DNA of 46,338 bases, taken from Gemmatimonadota bacterium. GTDB lineage: Bacteria > JAAXHH01. Of the stretch, positions 23,796 to 32,821 are shown one piece after another. The stretch spans positions 1-46,338 of the forward strand of contig VXWP01000053.1 of assembly GCA_009835325.1 (NCBI GenBank). The letters are read 5' to 3'. The first letter of the stretch is position 1. The number at the start of each line of letters is the position of its first letter. The notes under the pieces are model-generated. The model saw only the letters and a program-made list of their open reading frames with translations, was not told the DNA's origin and did not search any database. The position numbers and the translations under genes are program-made.

Positions 23796-26042
23796 CTATT
23801 CAGGATTGATGCGGTTTTTGATCAAAGCCGCAACCTCGTCATGCCCTTCCTTCTCGGCACCGTAGAGCGGTTGGGCCCAAACCGACTCGGCCGGTACGGT
23901 CGGATTGGCGCCCTGGTCCAGCAGATAACGCACCATTTCCGCCTTCCCGCTGCGCGCCGCTGCCGCCAGGGGTGTTCCCCCGTATTCCAACTCGATGGCG
24001 TCAATATCGGCCCCAAGTTCCAGGAAAACACGGGCGGCTTCGACATCGCCTTTCTCCGCACAGCCATGCAGAAAGGTCCGGCCGATCCAGTTGGCGCGGC
24101 ACAGGTCGACTCCGTGGCTGGCCAGGGCCCGGATCGTATCGGGATCCGAAGGGTAGTTGCCGCCCCAGATGTCCGTCAGGCGGAAAAGACCGCCGACGTC
24201 CGGCGTGGACTCCAGGAAGGCGGTGATGAGTTCTTTGTTGTTCCGTCCCATCAGTTCATGCAGAAACTGAGGATGCGAAACGACGGCTCCGCCCTCGCGC
24301 ACGGCCCGTTCCAGTTCCGCGTCGTCCACCATGGCAAAGGGTGGCGCCACGGCGCCATACTCGTGCAACATGGCCTGCATCCGATGGCCGTCTGTGCCAT
24401 GATTGTACTCGACAGTAGTCAAACAAGATCCGGATGAGTCCACCTCGGCGTTTGGATCGGCCCCGCGTTCGAGCAGCAGTCTCGCCGTCTCAATGTGGTT
24501 GCCCGAGCAGGCGCCGAATAGTGCCCCGCCGCGCGGTGCGTTTTCTTCCGGCAGGTTGGGGTCGGCACCCAGGTCCAGCAGCGTTTCGACGATCTGTGTG
24601 TGTCCCCTGCCGGCGGCATAGGCAAGCGGACTGCGTCTGCCGGCATCGAGCGTGCGGGCCTGGACCGGATCGGATACCAGTACCGCCTCGACCCGTTCTA
24701 CATCACCGGCCGCACAGGCGACGCTCAGGGCGTATTCCGCGCCGCAGGCGAGAAGGTGCCGTGTGATGACCCAGGTGTCTTTCGGAGCCTCCGCCGGCAG
24801 ATCGCGCGATCGGAACCAGTAGTCCCCGTTGAGTGAGACCAGCAATGGGGTCTGGCCGTCGGCGCGGCGGGCTTCCAGGCTGGCGCCCCGAGCAACGAAG
24901 ATATCCACCAGGTCGTTCTGCCGCGTGATCACCGCCCAGTGAAGGGGGCCGTTGCCCAATGCGTCTGATGCGTGCATCAAGTCGGCCCGGGCGGCCAGCA
25001 CCGCCTCCACACGCGCCTGGTCACGGCTTTTTATCGCGTCCGCCAGCTCCTCGAAAGCTGGATCGTACCCGAATCGTTCCCGCATCGCCGCCTCGAGCAG
25101 CGCCTGTACGCTGTTGAAGCCGCGCTCCAGCGAGATGTCCAGCAGCTTGTCCCACGAATTGTACGTGTATCGCGACTGGCCCGGGTCGGCACCGGCCTGC
25201 AACAGCAGTTGGACCACCTCGGCATGGCCCTCGCGCACCGCCATGTGGATGGGAAACTGGTACCAGTACTGGGCATTGACCAGCCGGGGGTCGCGGTCCA
25301 GCATCGCGCTGACCCGCGCCAGGTCGCCGGCCCCGCTGGCGCAGAATAGCGCCCAGGCCTGGTGGCCGTCCACGGCTTCAATACCATACTGGTAGCGTTC
25401 GGTCTTCAGGTCATCGGGCTGGAGCAGACTTGCGATCCGTTGCGCGAAGCGATCGTCACGCGAGGGTGCCTGTCCGGGTATTTCCCTTTCAGCCATTTTC
25501 AGCATCTCCTTTCTTAGCCGTTTGCGGGCCGAGCGCAGCCGGTTGTTGACCGTCGACGCCGACAGGTCCAGAAACGAGCCGACTTCCCGGTGTGTATAGG
25601 TCGAAATGTAATAGAGCAGCGTCGCCATGCGCTCTTCATCGGGCAGCCGGCCGATCGCGGCCATGACGCGGGTTTTCTCGTCGCGCGTTTCCAGTTCCTC
25701 CACCGGATCGCTTCCCGCGAGCGATTCCGCCGCCGCGTGTTCGATTGCCGCGGCGTGCTCAATGGCCACGGTTTGCCGCTTGCGCAATACGCGGCTGCAG
25801 CGCATGAAGACGATCCGCTTGAACCATCCGGGGAATGCCGCCGGTTCGTGCAGGCGCGGCAGTTCGGTCCAGGCGCCGACAAAGGCCTCCTGCGCGGCGT
25901 CTTCGGCCAGGTGGAAATCGCCCAGCAGCGCGGAGGCGTAGCCCACCGCCATGTCCTGGAACCGGAGGACGATGTCGTCGTAGGCCGCGCGGTCGCCGGT
26001 CTGGGCACGAACGACCAGGGAAGAGAGATTGGTGTCGCTCAT
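23796..26042 (-). CDS. ECF sigma factor fused to a long ankyrin-repeat domain
   Basis: About 748 residues read from the ATG at 26042, which has GGGTG 7 nt upstream; the frame stays open to 26120. The N-terminus is an ECF sigma factor: region 2 (about 14-88, AYDDIVLRFQDMAVGYASAL, EDAAQEAFVGAW, FPGWFKRIVF) and region 4 (about 124-180, IGRLPDEERMATLLYY, STVNNRLRSARKRL). From about 225 to the C-terminus it consists of ankyrin-like repeats with typical cores such as HMAVREGHAEVVQLLLQAGA, PLAYAAGRGHTQIVETLLDL and TPLAAAARSGKAEMVRYLLD. A short duplicated IEHAAA motif lies between regions 2 and 4. No separate anti-sigma gene is adjacent, so the ankyrin part may act as a built-in regulator or partner-binding arm. 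Family parts are certain; the regulatory idea is inference. Confidence 0.88.
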   Translation of the reverse strand: MSDTNLSSLVVRAQTGDRAAYDDIVLRFQDMAVGYASALLGDFHLAEDAAQEAFVGAWTELPRLHEPAAFPGWFKRIVFMRCSRVLRKRQTVAIEHAAAIEHAAAESLAGSDPVEELETRDEKTRVMAAIGRLPDEERMATLLYYISTYTHREVGSFLDLSASTVNNRLRSARKRLRKEMLKMAEREIPGQAPSRDDRFAQRIASLLQPDDLKTERYQYGIEAVDGHQAWALFCASGAGDLARVSAMLDRDPRLVNAQYWYQFPIHMAVREGHAEVVQLLLQAGADPGQSRYTYNSWDKLLDISLERGFNSVQALLEAAMRERFGYDPAFEELADAIKSRDQARVEAVLAARADLMHASDALGNGPLHWAVITRQNDLVDIFVARGASLEARRADGQTPLLVSLNGDYWFRSRDLPAEAPKDTWVITRHLLACGAEYALSVACAAGDVERVEAVLVSDPVQARTLDAGRRSPLAYAAGRGHTQIVETLLDLGADPNLPEENAPRGGALFGACSGNHIETARLLLERGADPNAEVDSSGSCLTTVEYNHGTDGHRMQAMLHEYGAVAPPFAMVDDAELERAVREGGAVVSHPQFLHELMGRNNKELITAFLESTPDVGGLFRLTDIWGGNYPSDPDTIRALASHGVDLCRANWIGRTFLHGCAEKGDVEAARVFLELGADIDAIELEYGGTPLAAAARSGKAEMVRYLLDQGANPTVPAESVWAQPLYGAEKEGHDEVAALIKNRINPE

Positions 26043-26116
26043 AGGCATACACCCATAAGCACCGTCGACAATGGCGTTCTGGTAGGATTTTTTGGAATGG
26101 CCGGGCGATCGTACCG

Positions 26117-27712
26117 TCACATCGCCGAATGGAAGACCCGGTCGTAGATCTGGTGGACGCGGGCGGTGTGCTTCCCGTAGGCTTCGAGCATACGTCCGGG
26201 TCCGGCCTGCCGTTCCCGGGGGGTCGGTCCGGACAGCCCCATCATGCCGGCCAGGACGGCCTGGGCGCCGTGTTCCCGGGGGATCTCGTGGGTCTGGTGG
26301 CCCGAGGTCATCTGGATGCGGTTCTCCAGGTCCCGCAGGAAGAGATAGGCTTCGTCCAGGTCGGACGCTTCTTCATCGGACAGATACCCCTTTTCCTCCA
26401 GCGCGGCCAGCATCCTTCGGGTGCCCCGTTCCCAGGGCCAGCCCTGGAACCCGCCGTACACCAGCTGGAATCCCTGGGCGATGAACTCGATCTCCCGGAT
26501 GCCGCCCTTACCCAGTTTGACGTGGTAGTCGCCGCTGCCCCGTTCGATCAACGCCTTCGCGATACGTTCCCGCATGTGGTTGATATCTTCCAGGATCAAC
26601 GGCTGGTCGAGGGCGGGGTAGAACACGAAGGGCTGGATCGTATCGAGGAACCGTTCGCCGACCTCCCTGCTCCCTGCCGAGTGCCGGGCCTTCAGGAGCG
26701 CCTGGCGCTGCCAGGCCTGTCCCTGGATTTCGTAGTGCCAGCGGTAGCCTTCGATGGAGTTGGCGATGTCGCCGGCCCGACCCTCCGGTCGCAGGCGCAG
26801 ATCGACGCGGAACACCTGGCCGTCCGGCGTGAGCCGGCTGATGAGGTCGGTGATGGTCCGGGCCAGCTTGGGATAGTACTCGTAGGTGGAGGTCCCGTCC
26901 TTCTCGGTGCGCCCGTTCGTGACGTCGTAGACATAGAGCAGGTCGATGTCCGAGCTGAAGTTCAGGTCCCGGCCGCCGAGTTTCCCCATGCCGATGACGG
27001 CGAAGCCGCTCGGCTTCGATTCCTCGAGCATCGGCCGGCCGTGACGGGCCTGCAGTTTCGCGCCGCACACGTCGTGGGCCGCCTGCAGGCAGAGGTCGGC
27101 CACGTCCGTGAGCCGTTCCAGGACCGCCGGCGTTCCGGACTGCCGCATCAGGTCGCACACGGCGATGCGCAGGTAGGCCTGCTGCTTGAACGTGCGCAGG
27201 GGTTTCATGGCCTCGTCGGGTGTTGACGCGCCGTCGAGCATGCCCGTCAGTACCGCGTCCAGTTCCTCTGCCGGCTGCAGCGTGCGCCACGCGTCGCCCG
27301 CGAAAGTGCCGAGCAGGAACCCCACGTCCTGGACGAGTGTCGTGGTGAGATACGGACTGGCCGAAAGGATAGTGAGCAGCGCGTCCCGGGACGCCGACGG
27401 TACGGCCAGCAGGTCCATCAGGGCCGGGATCTTTTCATCATCGCTTCGCGTAATGAGCGTGTGCAGACTGATGAGGGCCCGGTCGGGTTGCAGGGAACTG
27501 CCCGCTGCCTCGACCAGCGCCGGCATGAGGTGCTCCGGGGCGCCTTCGCCTTGCCGAGCGCCCGCGCCCAGCGGGGCCAGCCGCGCATCGATCTGTCCCA
27601 GCATGCGCCAGGTGTCTTCCGGCTGCTCGAACCCGGAGGTGCGCAGATGGTCGGATACCGCGGCCGGCAACGGCGAGGAAAGCGCGTCGCGGTCAAATGA
27701 GAGGGTCGTCAT
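26117..27712 (-). CDS. Half-length GlnE: glutamine synthetase adenylyltransferase/deadenylylase-like
   Basis: This 531-residue protein, read from the ATG at 27712, contains one GlnE nucleotidyltransferase domain with GKLGGRDLNFSSDIDL (243-258; metal aspartates D255 and D257), followed by the GlnD-type helical domain (LGKGGIREIEFIAQGFQLVY). Standard GlnE has about 940 residues with two such modules: an N-terminal deadenylylating half with an 'ELN..SD.D' motif and a C-terminal adenylylating half with 'ELG..SD.D'. This protein has a single module whose motif is of the N-terminal kind, and it ends naturally after RVHQIYDRVF. It lies directly downstream of glutamine synthetase, which keeps the target tyrosine. 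It could remove, add or do both to AMP; sequence alone cannot decide. Confidence 0.82.
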   Translation of the reverse strand: MTTLSFDRDALSSPLPAAVSDHLRTSGFEQPEDTWRMLGQIDARLAPLGAGARQGEGAPEHLMPALVEAAGSSLQPDRALISLHTLITRSDDEKIPALMDLLAVPSASRDALLTILSASPYLTTTLVQDVGFLLGTFAGDAWRTLQPAEELDAVLTGMLDGASTPDEAMKPLRTFKQQAYLRIAVCDLMRQSGTPAVLERLTDVADLCLQAAHDVCGAKLQARHGRPMLEESKPSGFAVIGMGKLGGRDLNFSSDIDLLYVYDVTNGRTEKDGTSTYEYYPKLARTITDLISRLTPDGQVFRVDLRLRPEGRAGDIANSIEGYRWHYEIQGQAWQRQALLKARHSAGSREVGERFLDTIQPFVFYPALDQPLILEDINHMRERIAKALIERGSGDYHVKLGKGGIREIEFIAQGFQLVYGGFQGWPWERGTRRMLAALEEKGYLSDEEASDLDEAYLFLRDLENRIQMTSGHQTHEIPREHGAQAVLAGMMGLSGPTPRERQAGPGRMLEAYGKHTARVHQIYDRVFHSAM

Positions 27713-27724
27713 GGTCGTGGCCTG

Positions 27725-27765
27725 AAAAAGACCGCGCCTCCCCGCGTCGAAACGGAGGAGGCGCG
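27725..27765 (-). terminator. Rho-independent terminator between glnA and the GlnE-like gene
   Basis: On the minus strand a perfect 9-bp GC-rich stem (plus-strand arms cgcgcctcc at 27733-27741 and ggaggcgcg at 27757-27765, 15-nt loop) is followed by a T-run (aaaaa on plus at 27725-27729). It lies after the glutamine synthetase stop and just before the GlnE-like start, so it would end most glnA transcripts and allow limited read-through. Confidence 0.8.
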
Positions 27766-27800
27766 CGTTACGATGAAACGCTACTGCCCTGCGATCCGGA

Positions 27801-29216
27801 CTAGATATCGTAGTAGAGACCGAACTCCCACGGGTGCGGACGCAGGCGAATCTGGTCCAGCTCGTTCTCCCGCTTGTAATCGAGGTAGGTCTCGACCAGG
27901 TCCGGCGTGAACACGTCACCCTTGAGGAGGTAGTCGTGATCGTCCTCCAGGGCGTCCAGCGCCTCGCCGAGGTCCTGCGGCGTGTGGGCCACTTCCGCGG
28001 CCTGTTCCGGCTCGAGATCGTAGAGGTCGAGGTCGATCGGCTCCGGCGGCTCGATCCGGTTCTCGATACCGTCCAGGCCGGCCATCATCATGGCCGTGAA
28101 GGCCAGATAGGGATTGGCGCCCGGATCCGGCGTGCGGAACTCGATCCGCTTGGCCTTCTCGCTCTTCGAATACATGGGGATCCGCACGCAGGCGCTTCGG
28201 TTGCGCTGCGAGTAGATCAGGTTGATCGGCGCTTCGTAACCCGGGACGAGCCTCCGGTAGGAGTTCGTCGTCGGCGCGGCGAAGGCCAGCACGGAGGCGC
28301 AGTGATGGAGCAGGCCGCCGATGTAGTGCCGTGCCATGTCGCTCAGGTCGGCGTACGTGCCGGCCTCGAAGAAGAGGTTCTTGCCTTCCTTCCAGAGGCT
28401 CTGGTGCACGTGCATGCCCGAGCCGTTGTCTTCGAAGATCGGCTTCGGCATGAAGGTCACCGTCTTGCCCGCCTGCCGGGCGACGTTCTTGACGATGTAT
28501 TTGTACATGAGCAAGTCGTCGGACATGCGCAGCAGCGTGTTGAAGCGGATGTCGATCTCGGCCTGCCCCGCCGTGCCCACCTCGTGGTGGTGCACTTCCG
28601 ACTCGATGCCCATGCTCCGGAGCGTCAGCACCATGCGCGTGCGCAGGTCCTGGTGGGTGTCGTTGGGGGGCACGGGGAAATACCCGCGCTTGTACGGGAT
28701 CTTGTTGCCGAGGTTCGGTCCCTCGTTCCGTCCCGTGTTCCACCAGCCCTCGCCAGCGTCGACCCGGTGGAAACTGGCGTTCGGCTTCTGGGCGAACCGC
28801 ACGTCGTCGAAGATGTAGAACTCGGCTTCCGGGCCGAAGTAGGCCGTGTCGGCAATGCCCACGGACTGCATGTAGGCCTCGGCCTTCTGGGCGACGTACC
28901 GCGGGTCGCGTGTATACATCTCAAGCGTCACCGGGTCCTTGACATTGCAGACCAGGATCAGCGTCTTCGCCTCCATGAAGGGATCGATCTTGGCCGACAG
29001 CGGATCCGGGATCAGGATCATGTCGCTCTTGTCGATGGTCTGGAATCCCCGGACGCTCGAACCGTCGAACCCGACACCTTCCTCGAACGTGTCTTCCTCC
29101 AGCGTTTCGATCGGCGCCGAGAAATGCTGCCAGGTTCCCGGTACGTCGATGAACCGGAAGTCGACCATTTCCGCGCCCTGGTCCCTTGCAAATGCGATTA
29201 CGTCAATTGGGGTCAC
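27801..29216 (-). CDS. glnA: Glutamine synthetase, type I
   Basis: This 471-residue protein makes glutamine from glutamate, ammonia and ATP in the cytoplasm as a dodecamer. It shows the beta-Grasp segment with [11 protein letters not shown], the metal motifs [10 protein letters not shown] and [16 protein letters not shown], the [12 protein letters not shown] signature, the RLVPGYEAP loop with the conserved Glu flap, and the RIEFRTPD region. The adenylylation loop LDLYDLEPE contains Tyr399, equivalent to E. coli Tyr397, so the enzyme belongs to the class controlled by adenylylation. That fits the GlnE-like gene just downstream. The GTG start at 29216 has GGGAGGAG 8 nt upstream. No convincing sigma-54 promoter was found upstream. 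Confidence 0.97.
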   Translation of the reverse strand: MTPIDVIAFARDQGAEMVDFRFIDVPGTWQHFSAPIETLEEDTFEEGVGFDGSSVRGFQTIDKSDMILIPDPLSAKIDPFMEAKTLILVCNVKDPVTLEMYTRDPRYVAQKAEAYMQSVGIADTAYFGPEAEFYIFDDVRFAQKPNASFHRVDAGEGWWNTGRNEGPNLGNKIPYKRGYFPVPPNDTHQDLRTRMVLTLRSMGIESEVHHHEVGTAGQAEIDIRFNTLLRMSDDLLMYKYIVKNVARQAGKTVTFMPKPIFEDNGSGMHVHQSLWKEGKNLFFEAGTYADLSDMARHYIGGLLHHCASVLAFAAPTTNSYRRLVPGYEAPINLIYSQRNRSACVRIPMYSKSEKAKRIEFRTPDPGANPYLAFTAMMMAGLDGIENRIEPPEPIDLDLYDLEPEQAAEVAHTPQDLGEALDALEDDHDYLLKGDVFTPDLVETYLDYKRENELDQIRLRPHPWEFGLYYDI

Positions 29217-29739
29217 GAGTATTGCTCCTCCCTGTTGATTATTCGATGAATCGATGACCGGGAAACCGAGCCCGGAAAGGACCAGGTGGATCCAAACCGG
29301 GCCGCCGGATCACCGCGGCAATTTGCACATCCTCGTACACGAACTCAGCTGGAACAACTTAGCAAACTTAATGTATACGGTCATTGTTTCGCAAGTGTTT
29401 CCCCGAGGTTAAATCCTTGTTAATTCGCGATTTTTTTATTTTGCACCTCGTGGATATTTCACCGTTGCCGGCCCGGATTGGATACCGAGCATAATGCCGG
29501 TCTGTGGCGCGGTATCATGCCGGTCGCGGCGCGGTTGACGGTGCTCCGGACCCCGGAAAAAGGTATTGACTCCATACCCCTCCGCGCATATAATGAGGTA
29601 ACTGTTTCAGGAGCCGGAAAACCGATTGGAGCATGGTGTTTCCGGGTCTTTCAAACGCACGACTTTTCCAGGCATTTCCGACTGAAATCAGCGTTGTTCA
29701 GCCCTGCATGGTTGCGGTGCGGATGCCCGGTGCCGATCG
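29217..29739. other. Divergent spacer glnA/htrA
   Basis: About 520 bases without a credible gene. The glnA-proximal half is AT-richer, with a run of T at 29432-29438. The htrA-proximal half holds the near-consensus promoter at 29566-29594. A plus-strand frame is open here, but it overlaps htrA out of frame and has no domain-like sequence. Confidence 0.6.
29566..29594 (+). promoter_or_regulatory. Near-consensus sigma-70 promoter for htrA-psd-pssA
   Basis: TTGACT (29566-29571) and TATAAT (29589-29594) are separated by exactly 17 bp. The -35 matches at 5 of 6 positions and the -10 at all 6. Transcription would start near 29601, giving a leader of about 140 nt before htrA. It is the best promoter match in the window. 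Confidence 0.78.
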
Positions 29740-31116
29740 ATGCAGAACTTGGGAGAACGCCATTCGGGCTACGCGACGGCCAGACGGACCCCGATGGCGG
29801 TGTGGTACATCCTGGCGGCCTTCGTTGGCGCGTTGTTGGGTATCGTCTTCCTGGTCGTGGCCTATCCCGAAGCGTTGAGTACGCTCGGCGGGGGACCGGC
29901 CGCCGGGAACGCGAATTCAACGCAAACGTCTATACATGAAAGCCCGGCATCGTCCGGTCAGCCTGGATCGGATGGTCAAACTGGCCAGCCCGGGCGCGGC
30001 AGTGCTTTCGGGGCGCCAGGGACCGGTGGAATCGCGGACCCCCGTGCGGAATCCCGGCGTTCGCCGGCGAGACTGATCGCCGCAAACGAAGCGATCACCA
30101 CGTCCCGGCGCACTTCCATCGTATCCGCGGTGGAACGGGCGGGACCAGCCGTCGTGAGCATCGTCGCGACGTTCCAGATGCAGCGGCGCGGATTCTCCTC
30201 GATGTTCGACGACCCCTTCTTCGGCCATTTCGTGGTGCCGCGGTTGTACACCCGAGAAGAGCCGAACACGGGGTCGGGCGTAATTATCGACGAAGCGGGC
30301 TACATCGTCACCAACGCCCACGTGGTTCAGCTTGGCGACTACACGGCCAGGCGGATCCGGGCCGTCCTGACCGACGGCCGAAGCCTGGCCTGCACCCTGG
30401 TTGGCGTGGACGTCATGTCGGACCTGGCCGTGCTCCACGTGGAAGGTGAAGACATCCCGGTGGCGGCGCTGGGCCGGTCCGACGACATCATGACCGGCGA
30501 GTGGGCTATAACCATCGGCAATCCGCTGGGTCTGGCCGTGGAGGACGCCCAACCGGCCGTGGCCGTCGGCGTGGTCAGTGCGCTGGGACGGAACTTCCGC
30601 CGGCAGCAGGGATCGAGGACGGTCTACCGGGACATGATACAGACCGACGCGACCATCAATCCGGGCAACAGCGGCGGTCCGCTGGTCAACGCCTTCGGCG
30701 AGGTCATCGGTATCAACACGTTCATCCTGTCCGAAAGCGGCGGCTCGGAGGGCGTGGGTTTCGCCATACCCATCGACCGGGTCCGGCGCGTCGCGGACGA
30801 GCTGATCCAGTACGGCGGACCGAGACGGGGATGGACGGGCTTGTCGGTGATCGACATCACGGAGTACGTGGCCCAGGAGTTGAACATCGCCAATCGACAG
30901 GGCGTGCTGGTGAACGAGATTGATCCGGACAGCCCGGCGGACGCGGCCGGCATCCTGGTCATGGACGTGATCAGGAAGATCAACGGGGAAGTAGTCGCCA
31001 GCTACCCCGAAGCGCGGGAAGCGCTGTACGGCAGCCTGGTGGGCGATTCCATCGAACTGGAGGTCGAGCGGGACGGCCGCCTCATGCCCCTGGTCCTGCA
31101 TATCGCCGAGTTGTGA
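29740..31116 (+). CDS. HtrA/DegP-family periplasmic serine protease
   Basis: This 458-residue protein has an N-terminal membrane anchor (VWYILAAFVGALLGIVFLVV, 21-40), a long Gly/Ser/Pro-rich linker (about 50-110) and a trypsin-like domain with the triad H194 (VTNAHVV), D228 (VDVMSDLAVL) and S311 (NPGNSGGPLVN). A single C-terminal PDZ domain (about 355-455; GVLVNEIDPDSPADAAGILV) follows. It is membrane-tethered like DegS or other single-PDZ HtrA proteins and would cut or sense misfolded envelope proteins. The ATG at 29740 is used; an in-frame ATG at 29794 just before the anchor is equally possible, and neither has a strong Shine-Dalgarno sequence. It leads the phospholipid genes with an 8-nt gap. 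Confidence 0.93.
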   Translation: MQNLGERHSGYATARRTPMAVWYILAAFVGALLGIVFLVVAYPEALSTLGGGPAAGNANSTQTSIHESPASSGQPGSDGQTGQPGRGSAFGAPGTGGIADPRAESRRSPARLIAANEAITTSRRTSIVSAVERAGPAVVSIVATFQMQRRGFSSMFDDPFFGHFVVPRLYTREEPNTGSGVIIDEAGYIVTNAHVVQLGDYTARRIRAVLTDGRSLACTLVGVDVMSDLAVLHVEGEDIPVAALGRSDDIMTGEWAITIGNPLGLAVEDAQPAVAVGVVSALGRNFRRQQGSRTVYRDMIQTDATINPGNSGGPLVNAFGEVIGINTFILSESGGSEGVGFAIPIDRVRRVADELIQYGGPRRGWTGLSVIDITEYVAQELNIANRQGVLVNEIDPDSPADAAGILVMDVIRKINGEVVASYPEAREALYGSLVGDSIELEVERDGRLMPLVLHIAEL

Positions 31117-31124
31117 GGAATTGA

Positions 31125-31766
31125 ATGGTACGTGACGGTTGGGTCATGGTCATCCCCCTGGCTGCGCTTGCGGCCGTCAGTGTGGTGATCGGATTCCTGG
31201 CCCCCGGTGCGGTCTGGATCATACTGGCGGCGGTGTTTGGCGGCCTGGCCCTGTTCGTCGGGTTCTTCTTCCGGGACCCGGTCAGGCAGGTGCCTCCGGG
31301 CGACGGCCTGGTGATTTCCGGCGGCGACGGCAAGGTCGTGACCGTCGAGGATATTGAGCACGACGCCTTCATCGGCGGACCGGCCACGCAGATCAGCGTG
31401 TTCCTGTCCATCGTGGACGTGCACGTCAACCGGATTCCCATCACCGGAGTGGTCAGATTGCGCCGGCGGATCGAAGGGAAGTTCAAACTCGCCTTCAAGG
31501 ACGAGGCCTCGGGCGACAACGCCCAGATGGTCTTGGGCATCGAAGGAGAAAAGGGCCGCGTCCTGATCAAGCAGATCGTCGGTTTCGTGGCCCGGCGGAT
31601 CGTCTGCAACGTAAACGAGGGCGACGAAGTGCGTATAGGCGACCGGTTCGGCCTGATACGCTTCGGATCGAGGATAGACGTCATCGTGCCGGCCGGCGCT
31701 GAGATCCGGGTTAAGAACGGAGACCGGGTCCGGGGCGGTGAAACGATACTGGGAGTACTTCAATGA
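31125..31766 (+). CDS. psd: Phosphatidylserine decarboxylase, short type
   Basis: This 213-residue protein decarboxylates phosphatidylserine to phosphatidylethanolamine at the inner membrane. It has one or two N-terminal membrane segments (about 7-48), FFRDPVRQ, SGGDGKV, the SIVDVHVNRIP motif with H100, and the self-cleavage site RFGSRID (G181-S182), where the serine becomes the pyruvoyl cofactor (an LGST-type variant, as in the short archaeal-like enzymes). GAGGA lies 6 nt before the ATG. The stop overlaps the pssA start by ATGA, so the two steps of phosphatidylethanolamine synthesis are translated together. Confidence 0.93.
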   Translation: MVRDGWVMVIPLAALAAVSVVIGFLAPGAVWIILAAVFGGLALFVGFFFRDPVRQVPPGDGLVISGGDGKVVTVEDIEHDAFIGGPATQISVFLSIVDVHVNRIPITGVVRLRRRIEGKFKLAFKDEASGDNAQMVLGIEGEKGRVLIKQIVGFVARRIVCNVNEGDEVRIGDRFGLIRFGSRIDVIVPAGAEIRVKNGDRVRGGETILGVLQ

Positions 31767-32521
31767 AAAACTGGGTGCGCGTCGCGTTACCGAACGTGTT
31801 CACGCTGGGCAGCATCTTCTGCGGGGTTTCCGCCATCTTCTACTGTATCGACGGGTTTAACGCACTTACCGGCGACCCCGGCCGCGCGCCATGGCTCATC
31901 ATAGCCGCCGCCCTCCTGGACAGCATCGACGGCAAGGTCGCGCGCTACAGCCAGGGGGCGACCCGCTTCGGCATCGAACTGGATTCGCTGGCGGACGTGA
32001 TCTCCTTCGGGGTCGCGCCCATAGTTCTCGTGTATACGCTGAAGCCTTTCGGCGAGATCACCTGGGTGCTATGCCTCCTCTTCCTGATGTGCGGCGCCAT
32101 ACGCCTGGCCCGATACAACGTGATGACGCTGCGCCGCGTCGAGCGGATCAACCAGGAGAAGGACAACTTCATGGGCCTGCCGATTCCCGTGGCGGCCATC
32201 GCCGTGGCGTCCTACGTCATCTTCTGCTGGGACCGGTGGGAGGAACTGCACCTGGAAGGCCCGTTCATGGGATTCATGCTCCTCCTGTCCATTCTCATGA
32301 TCAGTCCCCTGTCCTACCGCACCCTGCCTTCCCTCGCCTTCAAGAGCAAGTGGTCCATCCTGAAGCTGTTCGCCATCGCCGTGGCCCTGGCGGCCCTGGT
32401 CTGGAATCCGCAGCTCACGATCTTCCCCATCGTGCTGCTGTACATCCTCTCCGGCATCGCGGCCTGGGGCGTCCACATGGTCCGTCACGACGAGGACATG
32501 GCGCTATCCGTGGAAGAGTAA
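31763..32521 (+). CDS. pssA: CDP-diacylglycerol-serine O-phosphatidyltransferase
   Basis: This 252-residue integral membrane enzyme makes phosphatidylserine from CDP-diacylglycerol and serine. The CDP-alcohol phosphotransferase motif is complete: D53-x2-D56-G57-x2-A60-R61-x8-G70-x3-D74-x3-D78. Hydrophobic segments follow (WVLCLLFLMCGAIRLA, FMGFMLLLSILMI, LTIFPIVLLYILSGIAAWG). It overlaps the preceding decarboxylase gene by 4 nt. Together the pair supplies phosphatidylethanolamine, expected in a Gram-negative cell. Confidence 0.94.
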   Translation: MKNWVRVALPNVFTLGSIFCGVSAIFYCIDGFNALTGDPGRAPWLIIAAALLDSIDGKVARYSQGATRFGIELDSLADVISFGVAPIVLVYTLKPFGEITWVLCLLFLMCGAIRLARYNVMTLRRVERINQEKDNFMGLPIPVAAIAVASYVIFCWDRWEELHLEGPFMGFMLLLSILMISPLSYRTLPSLAFKSKWSILKLFAIAVALAALVWNPQLTIFPIVLLYILSGIAAWGVHMVRHDEDMALSVEE

Positions 32522-32533
32522 GGGAGTCCGTTC

Positions 32534-32809
32534 ATGGCACAGCGTAAAGGGATGGGCCTGCTGGTGTTCTACATCCTGGTAGGCGCCATCGTCGGAGGGG
32601 TGGTCGGTGAATTGATCGGACTCCTGTTCGGACACTTCATGCCCGGCAGCATGGTGGAGAAGTTTTTCCTGGAAGCCTTCGTCTACACTTTCCCGCCCGC
32701 CACGCTGCCGCTCGTCATCTTCTCCCTCACCTTCGGCTTCACGGTCAAGGTGAACGTCATCAGCCTCCTCGGGATCGGTTTCGCCACCTATTACTATCGC
32801 TGGTACTAG
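32534..32809 (+). CDS. DUF4321-family small membrane protein
   Basis: This 91-residue protein has two hydrophobic segments (LLVFYILVGAIVGGVVGELI and LPLVIFSLTFGFTVKVNVIS) and the DUF4321 pattern, with a conserved Gly-rich first helix and FGFTVKVN near the second. Function is unknown in the family; homologues are small inner-membrane proteins. It follows pssA by 12 nt and is probably in the same transcript. Confidence 0.8.
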   Translation: MAQRKGMGLLVFYILVGAIVGGVVGELIGLLFGHFMPGSMVEKFFLEAFVYTFPPATLPLVIFSLTFGFTVKVNVISLLGIGFATYYYRWY

Positions 32810-32821
32810 CACCCTGACGAG

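Noticed and set aside
27834-29249. Long plus-strand frame opposite glnA
   Set aside because: Glutamine synthetase motifs on the minus strand are complete; the antisense frame shows no recognisable domain.
29217-29480. Possible sigma-54 promoter or NtrC sites upstream of glnA
   Set aside because: No TGGCAC-N5-TTGCA-like pair with proper spacing was found on the minus strand.
29478-29939. Plus-strand frame of about 150 residues overlapping the start of htrA
   Set aside because: It spans the strong promoter at 29566-29594 and overlaps htrA in another frame, without a ribosome-binding site or domain-like sequence.
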